64,000 nt of DNA from CAZEAC01 sp964510065 (GTDB lineage: Bacteria; Bdellovibrionota_C; UBA2361; CAIXSY01). The DNA lies in NCBI GenBank assembly GCA_964510065.1, contig CAZEAC010000009.1, forward strand, positions 1-64,000, given 5' to 3'. Shown here piece after piece: positions 26,441 to 34,822 of this stretch (its first letter is position 1; each line of letters opens with the position of its first letter). Both the position numbers and the translations under genes were made by a program. A model generated the notes under the pieces. The model had not been told where the DNA came from, searched no databases, and saw only the letters and a program-made list of their open reading frames with translations.

Positions 26441-27695
26441 GGTAGCGGTATTTTCACTTCTTTACTTCCTCTTTGTTTCCCTATCTCCTTTTCCGCTCTG
26501 GCGAAACTATTGGAAATTATGGGGACATGTACTTTTTGATTATAGCGTCACCCTTGGATTTCGCGCGAGATTTCGACAGGCGCTTTATCTCGCACACTTT
26601 TTGCTGCTTGCGCCGATTTGTGGGATTTTTTTCCTTCTCGATGAGATATTTTTTCGCGACTATCGGGCCACGTCGCTTTCCGCGGTCGTGATTATCTTCG
26701 GCCAGCCGCGAAGCGGTACGACCTATCTGCATCGACTCATCGCTGAAGATAGCCAGAACTTTGCCGCGGTGAGACACTTTGAGTGGCGCTGGCCTTTTAT
26801 TTCTGCGTTGAAACTCTTTCGACTGTGCCATCTTGATCGCCTTCTTGAGAACGTAAACTATTGGCCGAAAAATTTGGCCGGACAAAGAGCTTCACTAATG
26901 CATGCCGATAGGTTGGGTGATTGGGAGGAAGAGGGGATCTTTCTTGAAGAGCGAATGCTGTCGCACTACTTTGTGTATCGACGATTTCCCTATCCGCGGC
27001 TTCTTGCCTCGCTGCATGCCTATAATAAATTATCGGAATCGGCACGCGCGAAAATGTGTCGGGAGTATCGGCGAGTGCTGCGAAAAATTATCTACCTTAA
27101 AAAGCCGCATATTGGTTACGTTGGAAAAGAGAACGAAAGCATGCGCTTTTATATGCAGCTTGTGATTCCCGAGCTTGTTGCGATCGGTATTACTCGGCCG
27201 AGCCGAGACTCATTGAGCTCGTATGTTGCCCTTTCACGAACTTCAACCGAAGCGAAGCTAGGTGTCGATCCGATTCACCTTCAGCATTGGCATAAGAATA
27301 ATGTCTGGAAACGTCGCCAGGAGTGCCGCTTGATGCAGCGCTACTTTTTGAGGCGTCAGGGTGCCGCGGCGCAAACTGTGCTCTTACATTACGAACTTTT
27401 GATGACTGATCCTGAGAGCACTCTCTTGGCGCTATATGCTCGATTTGCTTGGCAGATGCCAAAAAACCTGCTCGGCCGATTCAATGGAAGTCGAGCCCAG
27501 CCCTACTTTTATGAGATTATCAGGGAACCTGGATTCGAAGAGTATGACCGTTTTGTAACTGAATGTGCGAATTATCATCGGGATCTTTTGGCTGAATTTG
27601 CTCTTTCACGGGGCTTCCAGCTACGGGGGCATAATTTGCGAAAAACGTCTCTAAAAGCGACTAATAGCGACAGCGTGCCAATGAAATTTGCTTAA
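26433..27695 (+). CDS. Sulfotransferase-family protein
   Basis: This encodes 420 residues. The PAPS 5'-phosphosulfate-binding loop is clear: VIIFGQPRSGTTYLHRLIAE around residues 86-105, matching the sulfotransferase P-loop variant GxPRSGTT. Two hydrophobic segments at the N-terminus (VFSLLYFLFVSLSPFPLW; LYLAHFLLLAPICGIFFLL) suggest membrane anchoring with the domain facing the cytoplasm, where PAPS is made. A further candidate PAPS-binding segment is less clear. It starts with GTG inside the end of the glycosyltransferase gene. The substrate is probably the glycan or lipid made by that partner, which is inference. Confidence 0.75.
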   Translation: MLEVAVFSLLYFLFVSLSPFPLWRNYWKLWGHVLFDYSVTLGFRARFRQALYLAHFLLLAPICGIFFLLDEIFFRDYRATSLSAVVIIFGQPRSGTTYLHRLIAEDSQNFAAVRHFEWRWPFISALKLFRLCHLDRLLENVNYWPKNLAGQRASLMHADRLGDWEEEGIFLEERMLSHYFVYRRFPYPRLLASLHAYNKLSESARAKMCREYRRVLRKIIYLKKPHIGYVGKENESMRFYMQLVIPELVAIGITRPSRDSLSSYVALSRTSTEAKLGVDPIHLQHWHKNNVWKRRQECRLMQRYFLRRQGAAAQTVLLHYELLMTDPESTLLALYARFAWQMPKNLLGRFNGSRAQPYFYEIIREPGFEEYDRFVTECANYHRDLLAEFALSRGFQLRGHNLRKTSLKATNSDSVPMKFA

Positions 27696-27724
27696 CTACC
27701 AAGATCCGCTATCATTTTCTTCAC

Positions 27725-29521
27725 ATGCAACAGTTTGAACAGAATAGGGCGGCGGGCCAGGCTCGCGAGAGTGAGGTCTCCGCACGGGGACAGCGCATGG
27801 GTCCGCAGGTTGCCGCGACTCGGGTGCTTAGTCAGCAGCGCATAGGGACACATCTGCTCCCCTCAAAGTTTGAGCTCACTGTCGTTCCTTGCCATAACTC
27901 TCCGCAGAAACTCTCGGTGATCCTTGATCCCTTGGGGAGTGTTCGGCTGTCGGGTGATTTGCCTCTTAGCGGCCTCGCATCACAAAGGTATGTAGCACGA
28001 GCATCGGGACGCGATCTCGCTGTTTTCGAGCTCGATTTCAGTTTTTCTTCGCAGTCCGTAAAATTGCAGGGCGTAAGCGGCTTCAAGCCTTCGAAACGGG
28101 CACAGGAGTTTGTCGTTACTGCAGTTGAAGAATGGATCAAGCAGCGATTTGGCATGAGTTGGACTCGTGAAATATGCGAGTCTTTTGATCCGGTCCTCGC
28201 AACTGAACGCGAAGCTGCCGCGAATTTCTCGGCACGTATTCAACTCGTGAAAACGCTCTTAGGCGACTCGAGAAACTTACGTCGCTCCACGAGCTTCGGC
28301 ATGACACAGGGTTTACTTGAGGCCTGTACGAAGCTTGATCAGGCCGTTGCAGTGCTGCCGGAGCTTATCGGAAAGTGCAGCGACACGCAGAGCGATGAGC
28401 TATCAAGGCTTGCGAGCGCGACAATTTTTGCCCATGGCTTTAACTATTTGCGGCTCGCGCAGGCGCTGCCATTCGCTCCGGCGCATAGCGCAACACGAAT
28501 TGCCTATCTCCAGCGCGCGCTCTCTTCACTTGAACAATCAGTTGACCTTCGTGATTTTGGCCATGAGGGACATAGCCTCGTGGAGATTTACACCGGAATT
28601 GTGCGCGCGCATGCGGAGCTTGCGCGAACGATAATGATGCCTATTCAGCAGGGCGATGCGACTGGCACTCCCGAGGATATCATTGCGCCGGCGCTTTATC
28701 ATTTTCACGAAGCTCAGGCCGCATGGGATCGTGCTGCGGAATTGAGTGGTGCCGGAAATTTTGCTCCACTTCGCCGTACTCATGACGAAGTTGTAGCTCT
28801 TCATGGAGAACTCCAACGCGTTGTAACTCACGGTACCAGCTCAAATGTAATCTTGGTGAGTCACGCGCTTCGAAAGCTTTTAAATTCGAGCCAATGGGGC
28901 AAAAGCCGAATTTTAGAAAACATCCTTGGTACGGGGCAGTCTGTGCCCGGAAGCGGACGAGCTCTTGTACATGTGCATGGCGCAGAGTTTTTCGGCTATG
29001 CGTTTGCGGCGGTACCTCTTGTCGGTGAGCGAATGGTGCAGCTGCTTGGCGAGAGCAGTGCCCGAGTCGCGGGATACTATTTTGAGGAACGCGGCATCGT
29101 AAAGCCCGGTGCGGAGCTGGATCTGATTATCGAAGTGCTCAATTCTCAGAATCGGCTTGGCCTGCAGAAGGGATTTTATATTGTCGAGGTCAAGTCGAGT
29201 CTTGTGGCGACTTCCGTTGAACATTGGAAACGCTTTAATGCGATTGATAAAGTTCAGCAGCAATTGAATCGGCAGGAACAGGTTCGGGCGGCCTTTCTGA
29301 ATAGAGGGGTTCCGTTGCCTGAAGTGTTGCTTGCGTTTGCCGGACCATTGATGGAAGAGAGTCCCACGTTGGGTAACAGAACCGGACTTGCTTGGCGCGA
29401 TATTTCTCTTAGGCTTCAGTTCTTCACGGAGGTGGCTCGCCCCTCGAAGTTTCCGCCGTTGGACGTTGTAAGAAAGCTTGCAGACGAGGAGCATGACTTG
29501 TCGAAGATTTTACTTCGATAA
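27725..29521 (+). CDS. 598-residue protein, possible PD-(D/E)xK-like C-terminal region
   Basis: Not recognised as a whole. It has no signal peptide. Residues about 160-400 are helical with a repeat-like look (LASATIFAHGFNYLRLAQAL; HSATRIAYLQRALSSLEQSV). Near residues 463-490 a segment reads GAELDLIIEVLNSQ, then GFYIVEVKSSLVAT. A spaced Asp followed by a hydrophobic strand ending EVK is the pattern of PD-(D/E)xK nuclease folds, though no other core motif is convincing. It starts 29 bp after the sulfotransferase gene and is probably in the same operon. Either a nuclease-like enzyme or an unrelated scaffold. Confidence 0.6.
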   Translation: MQQFEQNRAAGQARESEVSARGQRMGPQVAATRVLSQQRIGTHLLPSKFELTVVPCHNSPQKLSVILDPLGSVRLSGDLPLSGLASQRYVARASGRDLAVFELDFSFSSQSVKLQGVSGFKPSKRAQEFVVTAVEEWIKQRFGMSWTREICESFDPVLATEREAAANFSARIQLVKTLLGDSRNLRRSTSFGMTQGLLEACTKLDQAVAVLPELIGKCSDTQSDELSRLASATIFAHGFNYLRLAQALPFAPAHSATRIAYLQRALSSLEQSVDLRDFGHEGHSLVEIYTGIVRAHAELARTIMMPIQQGDATGTPEDIIAPALYHFHEAQAAWDRAAELSGAGNFAPLRRTHDEVVALHGELQRVVTHGTSSNVILVSHALRKLLNSSQWGKSRILENILGTGQSVPGSGRALVHVHGAEFFGYAFAAVPLVGERMVQLLGESSARVAGYYFEERGIVKPGAELDLIIEVLNSQNRLGLQKGFYIVEVKSSLVATSVEHWKRFNAIDKVQQQLNRQEQVRAAFLNRGVPLPEVLLAFAGPLMEESPTLGNRTGLAWRDISLRLQFFTEVARPSKFPPLDVVRKLADEEHDLSKILLR

Positions 29522-30137
29522 AGTAGGTGGTACCCTAAAGAAATAGGCAGAAGCACTGTCTGAGCCTTTGCTCCCTTGCTATCACGAATGACGACGATGT
29601 TCTGACCCCAGTCTACGCCATAGAGTAGATGTGCGATTAGCTTCTGTGTCGATCCTCGTTTCAATGTGAGAGAACGTGAGCAACTTCGTCTTTTGTAGAT
29701 ACTTTGGGAGGGCGTGGCTTGCGTTTTGACATCGAAAATTCTCGAATCCCTCAAGGTCTATTTTGAGAACATCACGAAATAGAAATACTAATTCGGGCTG
29801 GCCCATTGTTTTTGGATGGCGGCGATGATGGAAGCGAATAAACTTTCGACTCCTGCAATCTCTCATACGACTACATTTCGTCGAAATTGAGGAAAAGTTA
29901 TTTATATTTTCGAGCCCAGGATCAACAGACTCTCCAGGATCCACAAAGTGACAGGTCCCCGTGCCCCTGGAATCCGATATTTTTAGTGAAAAATCAAGTC
30001 GAGGATCCACAGGTGTTTTCGTCTAAGAGGCGGAATCTCGCAAGGTTTTGAGCGAGTTGTTTAGTGTCTGGAGTAAGAATAGGATGAAACGAGGGCGCTA
30101 TAATGAACTGGTTATCTGGCTCCTGCCCGATTCTATT
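29522..30137. other. 616-bp region without a supported gene, left border of the cassette array
   Basis: No ORF here looks like a real protein; a minus-strand frame at 29582-30010 has unnatural composition and no ribosome site. There is a short CTCGC/GCGAG hairpin near 30033-30054 followed by GTTGTTTAGTG, faintly like an attC right box, but no matching left arm. I see no integron integrase and no convincing attI site. It marks the change from chromosomal operon genes to the cassette-like region. Confidence 0.45.
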
Positions 30138-30701
30138 ATGAAAATAGCAATTACCCACGGCACAGGAGGAAATCCATCGATTAATTGGTTTCCTTGGCTG
30201 TCGCAAGAACTAAGAGCACTTGGGCATTCAGTTATTGTTCCGGCATACCCAACGCCGGAACGTCAAAGCCTGAATAATTGGTTTTCAACATTCGACGAAG
30301 AGTTTGGCTTTCCTAATCTTACAAAAGAGACTGTCCTCATCGGCCACAGTATTGGTGCAGCCTTCACCCTTCGCTTATTGCAAGAAGCTAATGAACCGAT
30401 AAAGGCGTGCTTCTTGGTTGCTGGCTTTACTCACGAACTGGGACTTCCAGAGTACGATGTGCTCAATCAAACATTTATAAGGGAAGTGTTCGATTGGCCT
30501 TACCTGCGCTCACGCGCAGGCAAAGTGTTTGTGTATCATTCAGAGAACGATCCATATGTTCCGCTGAAATTTGGCGAGGAAATCTCAAATGCACTGGGGA
30601 CGAAACTGACCCTAATCCCTGGAGGTGGCCACCTCAATTCCGAGACTGGATTCACTAAATTTCCAAGAATTCTTGACGATTTGAAGACCGTGCTCACATG
30701 A
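30138..30701 (+). CDS. Cassette gene: RBBP9/YdeN-family serine hydrolase
   Basis: This encodes 187 residues starting MKIAITHGTGG; the ATG at 30138 is chosen because the family starts at this strand, although the frame is open further upstream. The catalytic triad is visible: nucleophile in LIGHSIGAAF, Asp in SENDPYVPLKFGEE, and His in PGGGHLNSETGFTKFP. The GGGHLN...GF...FP ending is typical of RBBP9/YdeN proteins. The substrate is unknown. It is the first gene of the array and is followed 4 bp after its stop by attC site 1. Confidence 0.82.
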   Translation: MKIAITHGTGGNPSINWFPWLSQELRALGHSVIVPAYPTPERQSLNNWFSTFDEEFGFPNLTKETVLIGHSIGAAFTLRLLQEANEPIKACFLVAGFTHELGLPEYDVLNQTFIREVFDWPYLRSRAGKVFVYHSENDPYVPLKFGEEISNALGTKLTLIPGGGHLNSETGFTKFPRILDDLKTVLT

Positions 30702-30705
30702 AGTC

Positions 30706-30802
30706 AGATAACAGAACCTACCATCTCAGTCACTACCTTTGAAGTAATTCGCTTGTTCGAGGTATACTGCTGGTCGTGACGAGATGTAAGTAAACGTTAG
30801 AT
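30706..30802 (+). other. attC-like recombination site 1
   Basis: Left box AGATAAC (30706-30712); right box GTTAGAT (30796-30802), which fits the GTTRRRY consensus. Inner arms: CATCTC-a-GTCACtACC at about 30722-30737 against GGTCGTGACGAGATG at about 30772-30786, with one extrahelical A on the left arm and one mismatch. 97 bp in total. Confidence 0.8.
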
Positions 30803-30809
30803 TGCCTGT

Positions 30810-31496
30810 ATGCGTATATTCTTGATTTGTATCTTGTTAGCCCTGCCTGACTTTGTAAGGAGTGAGCAGCCCGCCCAGCGACCGAAAGGAGAACCGTCAG
30901 TGTTTGGTTTATTCAAAAAGCGAATCTCGATTGACGAGCAACTGCATGCTCTACGAGCAGCAGGTATTATCTTGAATCCTGGAGTTACGGAGCAGGACCT
31001 TTTGGCGTTCAATTCTAAGGAGGACTTAGAGAAAGAACCGTACAAGGGATTAATCGAGGTGCTTGGTATTGAGATAGAACGAGAGCCTTATACGCCCGTA
31101 ACCAATACAGTGTGGATGTGCGACTATGAACGTATTGAAGATCACGGAGCATACAAAGACGTCCTTGAACGACTAGAGCTGATGACTGGAAAAGCATTAG
31201 GGCTCACCGATATTAAGGACTTTGTCGATATTGAAAAAAACATTGCCTGGGTAGAATTCAAGTACTTAAACAAAACAGTTCATTGGGACGCAAAAGTTGA
31301 CGATGACTGGCTCGACCCTTACATACTAGTTAAGTATGACGGGCTACTACGCCAGTCGGGAAAGGGCGTACGAATTTATTCCAACCATAATGACTTTGGC
31401 CAGGTAGCTTTTCTTGCGGCTTTTACTGACGATCAACTCAAGACTTTTGCAAAGCTGAGCAAGGTGAGAGTAGAACCAATTGAAAAACAAGCATAA
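30810..31496 (+). CDS. Cassette gene: exported orphan protein
   Basis: This encodes 228 residues with an N-terminal signal peptide (IFLICILLALPDFVRS) and then a soluble domain with mixed alpha/beta content (LRAAGIILNPGVTEQDLLAF; IEVLGIEIEREPYTP; WVEFKYLNKTVHWDAKVDDD). Not a family I recognise, though it looks like a complete globular domain. It lies between attC sites 1 and 2; its TAA stop is inside the left box of site 2 (GCATAAC). The cassette starts at 30797 and the gene begins 13 bp later, leaving no room for a promoter inside the cassette. Confidence 0.75.
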   Translation: MRIFLICILLALPDFVRSEQPAQRPKGEPSVFGLFKKRISIDEQLHALRAAGIILNPGVTEQDLLAFNSKEDLEKEPYKGLIEVLGIEIEREPYTPVTNTVWMCDYERIEDHGAYKDVLERLELMTGKALGLTDIKDFVDIEKNIAWVEFKYLNKTVHWDAKVDDDWLDPYILVKYDGLLRQSGKGVRIYSNHNDFGQVAFLAAFTDDQLKTFAKLSKVRVEPIEKQA

Positions 31497-31587
31497 CCCA
31501 ATTTACTATCTCAGTCACGACTCATGGAGTAAGTTACGAAATCGTAGTATATTGCCAGTCGTGACGAGATGTAAGTAAGCGTTCTCT
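31491..31587 (+). other. attC-like recombination site 2
   Basis: Left box GCATAAC (31491-31497) containing the gene stop; right box GTTCTCT (31581-31587). Arms TATCTC-a-GTCACGAC against GTCGTGACGAGATG with one extrahelical A at the same place as in site 1. The outer parts of sites 1 and 2 are nearly identical; the central parts differ. 97 bp. Confidence 0.8.
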
Positions 31588-31629
31588 CTGTATGACTATG
31601 CAACAGCTAGGCGCGAGCTGGTTATTGAA

Positions 31630-32433
31630 ATGTTATCGGCCTCCAACTCAAATCATGCCGTGAACTTATTTTCCACTCCTCTTGGTTCCATTTCAGCAAT
31701 TACACGCGAAGGCGCTAGTCCCCTCATTATTTTGCTGCATGGTATGCAGGGGGCTAAAGAGCTCTTCTCTTCGCTCTTGCACGCCGAATTCCTCGAAAGG
31801 CACGAGCTCCTCATTCCTGACCTCCCGGGTTGGGGCCAATCCACTCCGTCGCCAAGGTGTAACTATTCGATTGAAGAATTTGCAAAATTGGTTGAATCGC
31901 TTGCGCAATCGTCGAGTCAAAACGAAGTGATCGTGATCGGGCACAGTTTAGGTGCAATGATTGGAACTTACCTTCTGGCTTCTCGAGTCTTAAATGTTAG
32001 AGGCTTAGTCTCGCTCGAGGGTAATCTTAGATTATCGGATTGCGGGGCGAGTCGAGAAATCGCAGCTAAAACAGAAGAGGAATTTATTGCCCACCACCTG
32101 CCCCGCATGCTCGATGAGTTGGTGACCTCATCATCACCGAGCGCGAAATTTCGGCTAGAATCTCTGAAGCGAGCAAAACCTCAGGCCTTATATCGCATTT
32201 CACATTCCATAGTTGAGGAATGTCGCAGCGATCGAGCGTATAAAGCATTTGTCGAGAGTTCTGTTCCTCGACTTCTGCTCATTGGCGAGAAAAGCAAATT
32301 TGCGACGCGTGACTTTACTGGTAACGCCGAGGTAGTAGTCGTTCCAAATTCAAGTCATTTTCTGCTTCACGATAACTTTGATTTTGTAAAATCTTCGATA
32401 ATTGGCTTTTTAGATAGAAATTACAGCCGATAA
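31630..32433 (+). CDS. Cassette gene: alpha/beta hydrolase
   Basis: This encodes 267 residues. An alpha/beta hydrolase fold is shown by PLIILLHGMQGAKELF (oxyanion HG), LIPDLPGWGQSTPSP, the nucleophile elbow VIGHSLGAMIGTYLL and the terminal His in VPNSSHFLLHDN. The acid residue is probably in LLLIGEKSKFATRD, where the usual Asp is less certain. Substrate unknown. The TAA stop lies in the left box of attC site 3. A second hydrolase, 1.5 kb upstream, belongs to a different subfamily. Confidence 0.82.
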   Translation: MLSASNSNHAVNLFSTPLGSISAITREGASPLIILLHGMQGAKELFSSLLHAEFLERHELLIPDLPGWGQSTPSPRCNYSIEEFAKLVESLAQSSSQNEVIVIGHSLGAMIGTYLLASRVLNVRGLVSLEGNLRLSDCGASREIAAKTEEEFIAHHLPRMLDELVTSSSPSAKFRLESLKRAKPQALYRISHSIVEECRSDRAYKAFVESSVPRLLLIGEKSKFATRDFTGNAEVVVVPNSSHFLLHDNFDFVKSSIIGFLDRNYSR

Positions 32434-32520
32434 CAATGCCCGAGCACCTTCGTCGGCTGTTGAGTAGGGTGACATTTGCGAGTAAAATCAGAGAAAGCCG
32501 AGGAGGTGTCGACGTTATCA
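32428..32520 (+). other. attC-like recombination site 3
   Basis: Left box CGATAAC (32428-32434) with the gene stop; right box GTTATCA (32514-32520). Arms CACCTTCgTCGGC against GCCGAGGAGGTG, pairing with one G-T wobble and one extrahelical G. 93 bp. Confidence 0.78.
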
Positions 32521-32584
32521 GCTTCGTATGCTACCGCCAAGTGAAACTGATGCATAGCTAATCGAAACAATTACCTGGTGGCTT

Positions 32585-32702
32585 ATGATGCTACTAAACT
32601 CAGGAAAAGCAACGTTCGATGTGATTCCGTCAAAGAAAGGTGGGGCATATCCCGACTATAGTGGGATTTGGAATGCGCTCAAGCCATGCAGGGAACTGTC
32701 AA
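32585..32702 (+). pseudogene. 5' part of a cassette gene disrupted by the IS3-family element
   Basis: The cassette after attC 3 opens with an ORF (starting MMLLNSGKATFDVIPSKKGG) that is cut after about 39 codons by the insertion sequence. Removing the element and one TCAA copy joins this DNA to 33974 onward. In the rejoined sequence this frame stops 13 codons later, while a second frame from an ATG at 32686 runs into the downstream ORF as a 90-residue protein. So either two overlapping small genes or one gene with an old frameshift stood here. The family is unknown. Confidence 0.55.
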
Positions 32703-32741
32703 TTCCCCCATTTTTTAGACAGTAGTAACGCAAAGAAGCAG

Positions 32742-32796
32742 CCCTGGCTGCGCGGAGCGGAGCCGTCAGGCGAGCTCAAGCGCAGCGCAGCCAGGG
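32742..32796 (-). terminator. Inverted repeat at the 3' end of IS orfB
   Basis: CCCTGGCTGCGC (32742-32753) and its perfect complement (32785-32796) bracket the orfB stop codon (32766). It could end transcription of the transposase or block outside transcription entering the IS. No T-run is visible. Confidence 0.5.
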
Positions 32797-33662
32797 CGGT
32801 AAGCAACAGCACGAATGGGGGGTGCGGGGGGAGACTCACAACTTGTGGATAACTCGAGCTGCTGCCTCTCCCACGCTTCGCGAAATCGTGCGGGGGACAT
32901 CCTAAGTTTGGTTTTGATTCGAATATTCGAAAAGTAGTTGAGCTGCGCATAAAGCTCTTCAAGCAGATCGGCGTATATGTCGAACCGTTCAAAATCACCG
33001 AACTCTACTTTGAATCGTCCGAAAAACGATTCTTGCGCACCATTGCACCATGGCGCTCCTTTTGGATTCATTGAGATGGTAACTCTTTGTGCGGTCAGCC
33101 ACGCACGAACATCCTCGGATGCGTACTCACTGCCCTGATCGGAGTGGAACCACTGTGGCACCACTCCGGTTCTGCGAATGGCTCTTTCGATAGCCAGTCG
33201 CACGAAAGCGGCGTCATGACGACGTGAAATGTTAAAACCCAGCACTTCGCTGGTATACGCATCGAGCACGGTGCACAAGTATACCAACTCCCCTCGAAAT
33301 GAGATGAAGGTGAAATCACTTGCCCAGACTACGTTTGGCGCAATGGGAGAGAGCTTCTCTAGAATGTTCTGATGCTCCAACGGCGCGCGCCCCTCATCGT
33401 TTGGCTTTCTCGGCGTCTTGGAGCGTCGAGCAGGCTTGAGCCCGAATTTACGCATTACCCGAGCTGCTCGCTTCTCATTAATTTTTAGCGCTATCGCAAC
33501 GCGGGGCGAACCGTATCCAGGATTCCTGGCCATCAGCGCCTCTATGCGGCGCCTGAGCGCTTCATCTTTCTCCGGAATTTTTCGGTGGTAGTAGAGACTC
33601 GACCGACTCACGCCTAGTTCATGTGCCAGTCGAGTCTTTGACCCACGCTCAGCGACCGACAC
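32766..33662 (-). CDS. IS3-family transposase OrfB (DDE integrase)
   Basis: This encodes 298 residues. It has the IS3 OrfB layout: an N-terminal HTH-like part (ELGVSRSSLYYHRK; HTH_21-type RNPGYGSPRVAIAL), then an rve-type catalytic core with the DDE triad in NVVWASDFTFIS, WFHSDQGSEYAS and NGAQESFFGRFKVEF. It starts with GTG at 33662, overlapping orfA by 14 bp. Its frame is +1 relative to orfA, not the -1 frame seen in classical IS3 frameshifting, so re-initiation or a different frameshift is expected. The protein appears intact. Confidence 0.9.
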   Translation of the reverse strand: MSVAERGSKTRLAHELGVSRSSLYYHRKIPEKDEALRRRIEALMARNPGYGSPRVAIALKINEKRAARVMRKFGLKPARRSKTPRKPNDEGRAPLEHQNILEKLSPIAPNVVWASDFTFISFRGELVYLCTVLDAYTSEVLGFNISRRHDAAFVRLAIERAIRRTGVVPQWFHSDQGSEYASEDVRAWLTAQRVTISMNPKGAPWCNGAQESFFGRFKVEFGDFERFDIYADLLEELYAQLNYFSNIRIKTKLRMSPARFREAWERQQLELSTSCESPPAPPIRAVAYRPGCAALELA

Positions 33663-33915
33663 GACGCTGATTTCTTTTCTGCGTCTCTGCCTCGTAGGTC
33701 AGCTGCCCCACGATCCGCAGGAGTGCTTCGTTCTCTCGCCGCAGCCGACTCATTTCAAGTACCTGGCCCGCGCCCTCGGTCGTGTCGCGCTCCAGCCACG
33801 TTCGCACGGTCATTTCGTTGATCCCGTGCTGCCGAGCTACCTCCGCCACTTTCTGCCCCCCGCGTATCTTGCCCACAACTTCCGCTTTCACTTCCTTCGA
33901 GTATCTCTTGCCCAT
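33649..33915 (-). CDS. IS3-family transposase OrfA (helix-turn-helix)
   Basis: This encodes 88 residues. It has the HTH_Tnp_1 pattern (YSKEVKAEVVGKIRGGQKVA; VARQHGINEMTVRTWLERD), followed by a leucine-rich helix (LRRENEALLRIVGQLTYEAE) that mediates dimerisation in this family. It ends in a basic KRNQRRVGR tail overlapping orfB. It binds the terminal repeats of the element. A reasonable ribosome site (AAGGAGACC) lies upstream on the minus strand. Confidence 0.88.
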   Translation of the reverse strand: MGKRYSKEVKAEVVGKIRGGQKVAEVARQHGINEMTVRTWLERDTTEGAGQVLEMSRLRRENEALLRIVGQLTYEAETQKRNQRRVGR

Positions 33916-33973
33916 ACACTGGTCTCCTTATCAGATTGAGTTACCAGTGTCCAAAATACGGGGGGAACATCAA

Positions 33974-34229
33974 ACACCATAAGCTCGGTGACGGCTATAT
34001 GGGTCGAATAGAGGACGGCGTGGAACGAATCGGGATAACTCTTCCCAATAAGATACAGGTCTTCGTGGTCCTAAAGCGAGATCATTTGGATGTGTCGCGA
34101 GCTTCCGGATGTATAGAAGTTACGAATGATTCGAACGAAGTCCTCAAGCGTGTTCCGTTTGTGGAGGTAGATCGGATGTTACAAGAATTCAATAATGCGG
34201 TATATCGATTCAAAGGAAACAGCCGATAA
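33974..34229 (+). pseudogene. 3' part of the IS-disrupted cassette gene
   Basis: An open frame continues from the IS edge (HHKLGDGYMGRIEDGVERIG) to a TAA in the left box of attC site 4. Joined to the DNA before the IS it encodes a 90-residue protein starting MQGTVKHHKLGDG at 32686. The sequence is soluble alpha/beta (VFVVLKRDHLDVSRASG; VPFVEVDRMLQEFNNAVYRF). With the IS in place the frame opens within the IS end at 33936, so a chimeric product is conceivable but has no ribosome site. Confidence 0.55.
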
Positions 34230-34308
34230 CTAAATTTCAGGACCACAGGCACAAACGGTCGGTACTTAATTTGAGGATTGTGGTGCCGCGGTCTGAAAAG
34301 CGTTCTCA
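34224..34308 (+). other. attC-like recombination site 4
   Basis: Left box CGATAAC (34224-34230) with the gene stop; right box GTTCTCA (34302-34308). Arms TTTCAGgACC...GGCAC against GTGGTGCC...GGTCTGAAA with an extrahelical G and a small internal bulge. 85 bp. Confidence 0.78.
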
Positions 34309-34327
34309 GCCTCATTAGAGAAATTGG

Positions 34328-34819
34328 GTGAACTTAACCTTTCGTGACTACCAAGATAGTGATCGAGAACGCCTTATCGAACTCATCGAGCAATTTTGGG
34401 ACGATCTCATCGCGATGGATCCCTATGGACGCATGATTCACGAACAAGACTATGGCGAGGTGTATACCCACGAGCTTCTGAAGAGATTTCATACTTCTGA
34501 GGGTAGATTAATTTGGGCATGTTCGGACGCAAAACCAGTTGGCTTTGTGGTAACCGAGATCGAAATCCAATCTGCACAGAATCAAGTAGAGGTGGGGACA
34601 AGCCGCGCTGGAAGAGTTTTAGAGCTATACGTGCTTCCAGAGCATCGAGACCACGGCATAGGAAAGGCCCTCATGCGTGAGGCGGAGCTGTCACTTCGGA
34701 GTTCTGGGTGCGATACAATCAAAATTGAGGTGTTTGCACCAAATGAAGGCGCGCGCCGTTTCTACAAATCTTTGGGCTATTCCGAGTGGATAGTAGATAT
34801 CTTTAAGCGCCTCAAGTAG
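34328..34819 (+). CDS. Cassette gene: GNAT-family N-acetyltransferase
   Basis: This encodes 163 residues starting at GTG 34328. The acetyl-CoA-binding motif A is clear: VLELYVLPEHRDHGIGKALM (the R/Q-x-x-G-x-G/A loop is RDHGIG), followed by motif B with ARRFYKSLGYSEW. The acceptor is unknown; related cassette acetyltransferases act on antibiotics, polyamines or protein N-termini. The next gene begins only 3 bp after the stop, with no attC between, so the two travel as one cassette. Confidence 0.88.
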   Translation: MNLTFRDYQDSDRERLIELIEQFWDDLIAMDPYGRMIHEQDYGEVYTHELLKRFHTSEGRLIWACSDAKPVGFVVTEIEIQSAQNQVEVGTSRAGRVLELYVLPEHRDHGIGKALMREAELSLRSSGCDTIKIEVFAPNEGARRFYKSLGYSEWIVDIFKRLK

Positions 34820-34822
34820 GCT

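Larger units (their letters stand above)
32703..33969 (-). mobile_element. IS3-family insertion sequence
   Basis: About 1.27 kb with two ORFs on the minus strand in the orfA/orfB layout. Imperfect terminal inverted repeats of about 27 bp are visible: TTCCCCC...TTTTTTAGACAGTAGTAAC at the left and the complement of GTTACCAGTGTCCAAAATAC plus GGGGGGAA at the right. A TCAA occurs at both borders (32699-32702 and 33970-33973) and is the likely 4-bp target duplication. The left end also holds a perfect 12-bp inverted repeat at the orfB stop. It is inserted inside a cassette and is the only complete IS in the window. Confidence 0.85.

Noticed and set aside
29582..30010. 142-residue minus-strand frame beside the array
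   Set aside because: Composition is not protein-like, no ribosome site, no recognisable motif; treated as non-coding.
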